Part shown: one piece after another, positions 36,006-41,819 of the stretch
How positions within the stretch are numbered: position 1 is the first letter of the stretch
Layout: each line of letters begins with the position of its first letter
NCBI GenBank assembly: GCA_024405715.1
Contig: JAKSOG010000002.1
Location: 1 to 41,819, forward strand
From: Victivallaceae bacterium
GTDB lineage: Bacteria > Verrucomicrobiota > Lentisphaeria > Victivallales > Victivallaceae
Length of the DNA: 41,819 nucleotides
Reading direction: 5' to 3'
Position numbers and translations under genes: made by a program
Notes under the pieces: model-generated
What the model was told of the DNA's origin: nothing
The model's input: only the letters and a program-made list of their open reading frames with translations
Database searches by the model: none

Positions 36006-36836
36006 ATGGCAAGACGTTATCTGATGATCGGGGCGCATCCGGACGACGCCGACATCTGTTTCGGCGGTACGGCGATCAAACTTGCGAAAGCGGGGCATAC
36101 GGTGAAATTCGTTTCGTTCTGCAACGGCGATTGCGGGCATTTTTCGATGGACTGCGCCGCGCTCGCCGCCCGGAGACAAAAAGAAACGCAACAGGCGAAA
36201 CAAGTCCTCGGCATCGCCGAATATGAAGTTCTGGCGCAGAATCACGATTGCGAACTTGTTCCGTCGCTGGAAAACCGGCGCGAAGTCATCCGGCTGATCC
36301 GCGGATTCAAGCCCGATGTCGTTTTGACGCACCGGCTCTGCGATTATCATGCCGATCACCGCGCGGTGTCGCAACTCGTGCTGGATGCTTCCTATATGGT
36401 GCAGGTGCCGCTTTTCTGTCCCGATTTCCCGATTTTGGAAAAAGCGCCCGTTTTCGCCTACGTCTATGACGATTTCACCGATCCGCGCCCGTGCCGCGCC
36501 GATGCGGTCGTCGCGATCGACGACGCGATGGAGCAAAAATGCCGCGCGCTCGATTGTCAGAAATCGCAGTTCTACGAATGGCTCGCTTATGAACTGGGAT
36601 ATTACGGCAAAGTCGATTTCGATGCGATGCCGTGGGAAAAACGGTATGAATATCTCCTCGCGCACTGGGGCAGGCGTTACCGTGCATCCGCGGAGGTCGC
36701 GCGCGCCAAACTGTGCGAAAAATACGGCGAAACGGCGGGAAGCAAAGTCGTTTATGCGGAACTTTTTGAATATTGTCCCTACGGCGGAAGAAAAAACCTG
36801 ACGGCGGCGGAATTCGCCGCGCTTTTTAACGTGTAA
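36006..36836 (+). CDS. PIG-L (LmbE)-family deacetylase
   Basis: This 276-residue protein belongs to the PIG-L/LmbE family of zinc-dependent deacetylases, which remove acetyl groups from N-acetylglucosamine-type substrates. Zinc motifs are AHPDD (10-14) at the N-terminus and HADH (115-118). The ATG at 36006 has AAGGAGAG upstream; the open frame begins earlier, at 35940, in the A+T-rich promoter region. There is no signal peptide, so it acts in the cytoplasm. It is the first gene of a plus-strand operon running past the window edge, divergent from LysR. It may act on acetylated sugars released by the secreted enzymes that follow; the true substrate is unknown. Confidence 0.9.
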   Translation: MARRYLMIGAHPDDADICFGGTAIKLAKAGHTVKFVSFCNGDCGHFSMDCAALAARRQKETQQAKQVLGIAEYEVLAQNHDCELVPSLENRREVIRLIRGFKPDVVLTHRLCDYHADHRAVSQLVLDASYMVQVPLFCPDFPILEKAPVFAYVYDDFTDPRPCRADAVVAIDDAMEQKCRALDCQKSQFYEWLAYELGYYGKVDFDAMPWEKRYEYLLAHWGRRYRASAEVARAKLCEKYGETAGSKVVYAELFEYCPYGGRKNLTAAEFAALFNV

Positions 36837-36856
36837 AGGAGAAAAAATGTCGATCT

Positions 36857-37051
36857 TTGACAAGCAAAAGCCATGCGGGCAAAAGTTGCACCTTCGCCTT
36901 TCTTATTCTCGTCGGTTATCTCGCGGGAATGGCGCACAAAGTCATCTACAATTGGGATTGGGTCTTTTACCTCTATCTGATCAACACGCTGATGGTGGCG
37001 TTCGACCTCGTGATGACGCTCGTTTACAAGCACCGGGAAAAAACACTTTGA
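36857..37051 (+). CDS. Small two-segment membrane protein (start or frame uncertain)
   Basis: A reading frame of about 64 residues beginning at a TTG (36857) encodes two membrane segments: AFLILVGYLAGMAHKVIY near 14-31 and WVFYLYLINTLMVAFDLVM near 35-53. The good ribosome-binding site (AAAGGAG, near 36836-36841) instead points to the ATG at 36847. That ATG is in a different frame and leads to an arginine-rich, non-hydrophobic product. Either the TTG is used without a ribosome-binding site at the right distance, or a one-base indel between about 36856 and 36885 has broken a gene that began MSIFDK. Family and function are unknown. It lies between the PIG-L gene and the large glycosidase-like gene. 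Confidence 0.5.
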   Translation: MTSKSHAGKSCTFAFLILVGYLAGMAHKVIYNWDWVFYLYLINTLMVAFDLVMTLVYKHREKTL

Positions 37052-37069
37052 AAAAGAAAGGATACGTTG

Positions 37070-39802
37070 ATGAAAAAGCCGCTCGCATTTTTTGCCTTGC
37101 TCGCATCGTTTTGTCTTGCCGCCGGATTGCCTTCCTACGATAAATCGCAACAGCCGCAGGGCGGCGGCGGCGTCAAAATGGCGCCCGTCGTCGGCACGAA
37201 GGGACCGAAAATCCAGGTCTTCAACGGCGGACGCGCCTGGCTCGGCAGTATTTTGCCCGCCGCGCTGGCGACATCCGGCGCGCGTGTCCTTCAGGTCAAC
37301 GCGCCTTATCTCGACGGTCTTTCCGGTTCTTCGATCAAGGCGCATCTCGGCGACAAAGTCGAGCCCAAGGCATTCGACGGCATCACGCCCGCGCTGGACA
37401 AGGCGGCGGCGTATAAGATATTGATTTTCAATCATTTGCATCCGGAAAGCCAGAAGTTGCTTTTTACGCCTGAACGCATCGCGAAATTGAAGATCTACGT
37501 CGAAAACGGGGGACATATACTCCTGACCATCGATGCGCCGGAAACGCTCGGCGACTTGCTTCCCGTCGAATTGGGAAAATACGTTACGCTTGACGAACTC
37601 CTTTCCGCCAATCGTCCTGGATCGGAAAAATTTGCGATGTTCCCTGAAACGCTCCCCGTTTTCCGCTTTTACCGGGAAGCGAAACTGCGCGACGGCGCCG
37701 TCGCGCTTTCGACGATCCGCGACGCTTCCGGCAAGGAAGTCGCGCCTTACATCGCGCGAATCAGGATCGGCAAGGGAAGCGTTACTTTTTTCAACACGGA
37801 ACTTACCAATCCGAGTCAGATCAAAGATTTCAGCAACTGGGCTTATTCCAAGGCGTTTTTCGCCGCGCTCGCGAACGATTGTTTCGGCGGCAAACTCGAC
37901 GCCGAAAAGTGTATGACGAAACTGGAAGAAATTCCCGCGCGCACCGAAGTCGCCGAAGCGACCGTGTCGCTCGACGCGCCGCAACTGGGTATTTACGATT
38001 CCGACGACCCCGTGCAGATTTCCGGAAACAGGGCGACATTCGGCAACGGCACAGTGCTTGAAGTCGCTTCCGACGGGAGCGTTTCCGTGACGCGGCCGAA
38101 CCGGAAGAGCGCTTTCATCAAAAAATACCGTGTCCCCGCGCTCACGTTTTCCAAGAAACAGAAAGTTTTCGACTCCGCCACCGCCGAAGCCGTCGACATC
38201 AAGGATTCCTCCACCGCCGCCGACATCAAGTGGACGTTTTCCAAACTCGAAGGCAAAGGCAATCAGGCGGTCATCACCTATGTCGCGCCCGGAAATGAAA
38301 TGCAATGGATCTTCAAGATCGGCAAACTGCAACTTGACGGCCGCACTCTGGACGGCATCGCCGACCGCATCGAACTGGTCAAAAGTCCGCTGCTGGTCAG
38401 CGGCGTGAACTTCACCGCCGAACTTGATCTTGAAAAACCATTGTACGCGCATCGTTTCGACTGCTATCAGCCGCCGCGCGGCTACACCGCTTTTGATATG
38501 ACGGGCAAAACCAAATCCGACACCCGCGATTTTGCCGGACAGCCCTTTGCGATGATCGTCTGTGAAAACGGTCTTTACATCGGCAACCGTTCGACGCCGA
38601 CGCTGACTTCCGCGCGCATCATCCGCGACAAGGGCGCGGAATTCATCGAAGCCGGCCACACGGAAAATCTCGGCCGCATCAAAGCGCCGCTTCGCACCGA
38701 TTACTACTGGCAATGGTATGCCGACGGCACCGAAAGAGGGCTTCTCGATTATCTGGCGATGTATCAATTTATGCGCCATACGCTCCGTATGCAATCGGGG
38801 TTGAAAGAATACTGCGGCTATCCCGTGGCGCGTTTCGGCTACCAGTTGACCGAAGACGAAAAAGACGAAGTCATCCGCTTCGCGGGCAGGGCGGGATACC
38901 GTTTCATTTTCCCGCCCAACCCCGAAAGCCCCATCGAAAGCATCATCTCCGAGCGGAATATGGAGATCTTCGGGAAGATCGTCGCCGCCGGGGCGCGGGC
39001 GCGCATCTGGACGGCGGGAAGCTACGTCCAGGGCGACGGCGGCTGGATCATCAACAATCACCCCGAATGGTTCGTCCGCGACGAAAAGGGAGAGATCTTC
39101 AAGTATTTCGGCAGTTACCCCGTCATCGACGTCAACAATCCTGAATTCTACGACTGGTACGTCACCGTCCTTTCCCGGGCGATCGCCGGCGGCGTCGGCT
39201 GGGTCTACCGCGATATGGACGCCGCCGCTTCCGCGACCGTCAATTACGGACTGCCCGAAAGCCCCACCGGACTGAAATCGCAGATTAAGTTCTACAAGTT
39301 CTTCCACGAAAACAACTGCCGTGTTTCGATCGAGGGAATGAATCCTCTCGTGATCGACAATTACTGGTACCGCCCCGAGAAATACACGTCGTTTGCCGGC
39401 AAAGAGTTCGCGATGATCGGCGGTACACCCAGCGCTCATATCGTCGGCGGCGTCACGCTCGACGCTTTCCGCACCGGGATGTATGCGTGTTTCCCCACGT
39501 TTGAGATCGACGGCGCCGTTTTCGGCATCGAAAGCGTCCGCGGTCAACTTGAACGCGCCAACCGCGCGATTTCCTTCGTCCCGAAATTCAACGAGGCGGT
39601 CGATTTCTGCGGGATGCCTTATATCCGCGAAACGCCTTTCGGCACGGTGTGGCTCGGCGACCAGGGCGCGGTGCTCTTTTTCTGGAATCCGGCGAAAAAG
39701 GTCACGGTCGATCTGCCGGAAGGATGGAAGATACGCGGCGTCGAAGGCAACGTCCTGACCGATGTACCCGGCGACAGCATCATTTTCGTCGAGAAAAAGT
39801 AA
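37070..39802 (+). CDS. Large secreted protein, putative glycoside hydrolase
   Basis: This 910-residue protein has a signal peptide (MKKPLAFFALLASFCLAAG). Residues about 30-270 resemble a ThuA/glutamine-amidotransferase-like alpha/beta domain (KILIFNHLHPESQKLL, GGHILLTIDAPETLGDLLP). Residues about 280-500 form a beta-sandwich region. Residues about 560-830 look like a TIM barrel of the alpha-galactosidase (GH36-like) type, with NNHPEWFVRDEKGEI, PVIDVNNPEFYDWYV and WVYRDMDAAAS in the expected order. A small C-terminal beta domain follows. No family is certain. The ATG at 37070, directly after an in-frame TTG, has AAAGGA 8 bases upstream. It lies in the operon between the small membrane gene and the CE7-like esterase, suggesting joint breakdown of an acetylated polysaccharide. 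Confidence 0.72.
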   Translation: MKKPLAFFALLASFCLAAGLPSYDKSQQPQGGGGVKMAPVVGTKGPKIQVFNGGRAWLGSILPAALATSGARVLQVNAPYLDGLSGSSIKAHLGDKVEPKAFDGITPALDKAAAYKILIFNHLHPESQKLLFTPERIAKLKIYVENGGHILLTIDAPETLGDLLPVELGKYVTLDELLSANRPGSEKFAMFPETLPVFRFYREAKLRDGAVALSTIRDASGKEVAPYIARIRIGKGSVTFFNTELTNPSQIKDFSNWAYSKAFFAALANDCFGGKLDAEKCMTKLEEIPARTEVAEATVSLDAPQLGIYDSDDPVQISGNRATFGNGTVLEVASDGSVSVTRPNRKSAFIKKYRVPALTFSKKQKVFDSATAEAVDIKDSSTAADIKWTFSKLEGKGNQAVITYVAPGNEMQWIFKIGKLQLDGRTLDGIADRIELVKSPLLVSGVNFTAELDLEKPLYAHRFDCYQPPRGYTAFDMTGKTKSDTRDFAGQPFAMIVCENGLYIGNRSTPTLTSARIIRDKGAEFIEAGHTENLGRIKAPLRTDYYWQWYADGTERGLLDYLAMYQFMRHTLRMQSGLKEYCGYPVARFGYQLTEDEKDEVIRFAGRAGYRFIFPPNPESPIESIISERNMEIFGKIVAAGARARIWTAGSYVQGDGGWIINNHPEWFVRDEKGEIFKYFGSYPVIDVNNPEFYDWYVTVLSRAIAGGVGWVYRDMDAAASATVNYGLPESPTGLKSQIKFYKFFHENNCRVSIEGMNPLVIDNYWYRPEKYTSFAGKEFAMIGGTPSAHIVGGVTLDAFRTGMYACFPTFEIDGAVFGIESVRGQLERANRAISFVPKFNEAVDFCGMPYIRETPFGTVWLGDQGAVLFFWNPAKKVTVDLPEGWKIRGVEGNVLTDVPGDSIIFVEKK

Positions 39803-39826
39803 CGGGTATCAACGGGGGCGGACAAA

Positions 39827-41614
39827 ATGAAAAAAATGGGTGTTTTTCCGCTTTTGACGTGCGCCGCGCTGACTCTTTCCGCTCATACTTATCTTATCGA
39901 GGCGGAAAGACTGGGCGCAAACGGCGAATTCGCCTTCGTCAACGAAAATCCCGCCCACGAGTCCGGCAGCACGCATTTGTACGGGAGAGAAGTCGGCACC
40001 AGAATCTCCGGCAAGGTGGAGATCCCCCGCGCCGGGAAATATGATCTTTACCTTCGCAATCAAAGTTACGGCGACAACGCCCGCAGGATGCGCTTGCGTA
40101 TCGACGGAAAACTTTGCGGCGAAGTCGGCGACGAAGAGGTCTCCGGAGTCCGGTATCCCTGCTTCGTCTGGAGCAAGTGCCCGGAAAAGATCGAATTGTC
40201 CGCCGGAGTCCATTTCTTTGAGATCGAAACGAGCGGGATGAACACCCGTCCCGACGCCCTTTTGCTGACCGACGACCGCGATCTGATCCTGACCGTCAAC
40301 GAAATGCCCCGTTTCAGCGCGGAAAACGCGGACGGAAAAATCACCCTCCTGAAATCGCAAAACGCCCCCGTTTTTCCCCGCGGCGTCGCGAAATTCAATG
40401 CGGCGATGAAAGATAAACCTTTCGACACGAAGCACTGCTCCGACACGATCGGATTTGTTTTTGATCCGACGCTTGACGGCAGTCGGCTTACCGGCGTGGA
40501 TCTCCGCTATACGTTAAGCGGCGACGACGGCAAACAAAGCGGAGGCGTCGTTCATTTGGAAGGCAAGCCGGTCACGGTCGAAACGACGCTGGACAAGCCC
40601 GGTTTCGTCTGTTTGAGCGCGGAAGTGTGCAATCCCGACGGCTCTTTGTACTGGGTCGAAGTTCCGGGCGCCGGTCCTGCGGCATACCGTTTTTTGAGTT
40701 GCGCCGGAGCCGACGAAAAAAAGATCCCGCAATGCGAAGAACCGCGGGATTTCGACGCTTTCTGGGATCGGGAAAAGTCCCGTTTGAAAGAAGTCCCCCT
40801 GAAGTATGAAATGAAAGAAGTCGCGGGAAAAGAACCGGAAAAATACAAAACGTTCGCCGTTTCGGTCGATTGCCCCGGACCGCGTCCCGTTACGGGGTAT
40901 CTGGTGATGCCGCGCGACGCCGCGGCGAAATCGCTTCCGGCGACGGTGAAATTCCAAGGGTACGGCTTGTATATGCAGGAGAAGCCGGAGCCGCCGGAAA
41001 ATATGCTTTTTTTCGAGATCAACGCCCACGGGTTCCCGTTGGAAAAGGAGATGGATTTCTACACGGAATTTTTCCGTCCGTTGACGGGATATGCCTTGAA
41101 CGACGGCGCCGATCCCCGTACATGCTATTTCAACGCGATGGTTTTGCGGGTTTTGCGGGCGTTGGAATTCGTCCGCGCTCTGCCGGAGTGGAACGGCCGC
41201 GATCTGATGACCACGGGCGGCAGTCAAGGCGGCTTGCAGTCGCTTTGGGCGGCGGCGTTGGACGACCGCGTGACTTTCTGCCGCGTCCGCGTGCCGTGGG
41301 GATGCAATATCGGCGGAAGCACGCTCGGCTTGATGCCGCCGCGCTGGGGAATGCGCTATTTCCCCGGATTGAATTATTATGATGCGGCGTTTCACGCGAA
41401 ACGCATCCATTGTCCCGTCGATGTGTACGATGCGGGATTGGGGGATTTCACCTGTCCGCCGTCGGGGATCGCTCGGATGTATCACAATCTTGCGTCTCCC
41501 CGGCGGATCGTCTGGTATATCGACACCGGGCACGGTTTCCCTGCGGACGGGACGGAAAACTGGGAATTCAAGTCGGCGGACTTCGCCGTTCCTGCGGCTT
41601 TTGAAACGGAATAG
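39827..41614 (+). CDS. Secreted acetyl-xylan esterase-like (CE7) enzyme with N-terminal sugar-binding-like domain
   Basis: This 595-residue protein has a signal peptide (about residues 1-19). A beta-rich domain to about 155 begins YLIEAERLG, in the style of CBM35/malectin-like sugar-binding domains. A linker beta domain precedes a C-terminal CE7 (AXE1) esterase domain from about 300. CE7 enzymes remove acetyl groups from xylan oligosaccharides and cephalosporins. The nucleophile Ser466 is in GGSQGG. The likely acid is Asp540 in GLGDFTCPPS, and His569 lies in DTGHGF, all in CE7 order. GGGGGCGG lies before the ATG at 39827. It is 24 bases after the glycosidase-like gene and 13 before the M28-like gene. 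Confidence 0.9.
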   Translation: MKKMGVFPLLTCAALTLSAHTYLIEAERLGANGEFAFVNENPAHESGSTHLYGREVGTRISGKVEIPRAGKYDLYLRNQSYGDNARRMRLRIDGKLCGEVGDEEVSGVRYPCFVWSKCPEKIELSAGVHFFEIETSGMNTRPDALLLTDDRDLILTVNEMPRFSAENADGKITLLKSQNAPVFPRGVAKFNAAMKDKPFDTKHCSDTIGFVFDPTLDGSRLTGVDLRYTLSGDDGKQSGGVVHLEGKPVTVETTLDKPGFVCLSAEVCNPDGSLYWVEVPGAGPAAYRFLSCAGADEKKIPQCEEPRDFDAFWDREKSRLKEVPLKYEMKEVAGKEPEKYKTFAVSVDCPGPRPVTGYLVMPRDAAAKSLPATVKFQGYGLYMQEKPEPPENMLFFEINAHGFPLEKEMDFYTEFFRPLTGYALNDGADPRTCYFNAMVLRVLRALEFVRALPEWNGRDLMTTGGSQGGLQSLWAAALDDRVTFCRVRVPWGCNIGGSTLGLMPPRWGMRYFPGLNYYDAAFHAKRIHCPVDVYDAGLGDFTCPPSGIARMYHNLASPRRIVWYIDTGHGFPADGTENWEFKSADFAVPAAFETE

Positions 41615-41627
41615 GGAGATTTTTTTT

Positions 41628-41819
41628 ATGCTTGCACCATCGACCGGAAATCTGGAAAAAGTCATTCGTCATCTTTCGGAAACGATCGGTCCACGTCTTG
41701 CGGGATCAAAAAAAGAACGCGAAGCCGCACTTTATATGCAGGAAAATTTCCGCACGCTCGGACTGGATTGCCGTCTGGAAGATTTTCCCGTCCTCGAACG
41801 CCGCGTCGAAAGCGAAAAA
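41628..41819 (+). CDS. M28-family-like metallopeptidase, N-terminal part (partial)
   Basis: A frame opens at ATG 41628 with GGGAG upstream and stays open for 64 codons to the window edge. The pattern HLSETIGPRLAGSKKEREAA followed by FRTLGLDC is typical of the N-terminal region of M28 aminopeptidases (GxRxxGSxxxxxAxxyi...). The zinc-binding residues would lie beyond the window. It has no signal peptide in the visible part. It is the fifth gene of the operon starting at 36006. Confidence 0.65.
   Translation, partial: MLAPSTGNLEKVIRHLSETIGPRLAGSKKEREAALYMQENFRTLGLDCRLEDFPVLERRVESEK

Noticed and set aside
36779-39547. 922-codon open frame antisense to the large secreted protein gene
   Set aside because: Lies wholly against a gene with a signal peptide, ribosome-binding site and domain pattern; low-complexity shadow composition.

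Overview
The window is a high-GC bacterial chromosome segment of 41.8 kb, densely coding on both strands. Gene content and style suggest a member of the PVC superphylum, most likely Lentisphaerota (Victivallis-like). The pointers are a Ser/Thr kinase next to an ECF sigma factor, many secreted carbohydrate-active enzymes and esterases, and repeat-rich secreted proteins. This placement is an inference from gene content; no rRNA gene is present to confirm it.

Layout. (1) 1-7.8 kb: the 3' end of rpoC, then a fused str/S10 ribosomal-protein operon rpsL-rpsG-fusA-rpsJ-rplC-rplD-rplW-rplB-rpsS. It has no tuf and stops after rpsS at a strong terminator with a UUCG loop. (2) 7.9-17.1 kb: gyrB and recA, followed almost without gaps by a TPR protein, an ExbB/TolQ-ExbD/TolR pair, a TonB-like protein, a membrane zinc ribbon, a lipoprotein and a CaCA-type exchanger. 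This looks like one long transcription unit joining DNA topology and repair to an envelope energy-transduction module. (3) 17.1-18.8 kb: dxr (minus strand) diverging from rpsO. (4) 18.9-20.1 kb: two paralogous secreted solenoid-repeat proteins (minus strand). (5) 20.2-27.5 kb: a large lipoprotein alpha/beta hydrolase, then a three-gene efflux-type operon matching the yhiI-rbbA-yhhJ arrangement. (6) 27.5-30.8 kb, minus strand: a transmembrane Ser/Thr kinase, an ECF-type sigma factor and a small zinc-binding candidate anti-sigma protein, then a separately promoted hydrolase. (7) 30.8-41.8 kb, mostly plus strand: a secreted TIM-barrel-like protein, a GT2 glycosyltransferase, a broken GH28 pectinase, a LysR regulator, and a divergent operon of PIG-L deacetylase, small membrane protein, large secreted putative glycosidase, CE7-like esterase and the start of an M28-like peptidase.

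Most intergenic gaps carry a recognisable sigma70-type promoter, typically TTGNNN, 16-17 bases, then TATATT or TATAGT. Several lie back to back between divergent genes. The most interesting points are the kinase/sigma/zinc-finger locus, whose promoter interleaves with that of a divergent secreted enzyme; the gyrB-recA-ExbBD-TonB-like run; a nested RNA structure at the rpsJ/rplC junction; a natural S12 K88R residue; and the paired repeat proteins with a shared C-terminal cap. No CRISPR array, insertion sequence, tRNA or rRNA was seen.
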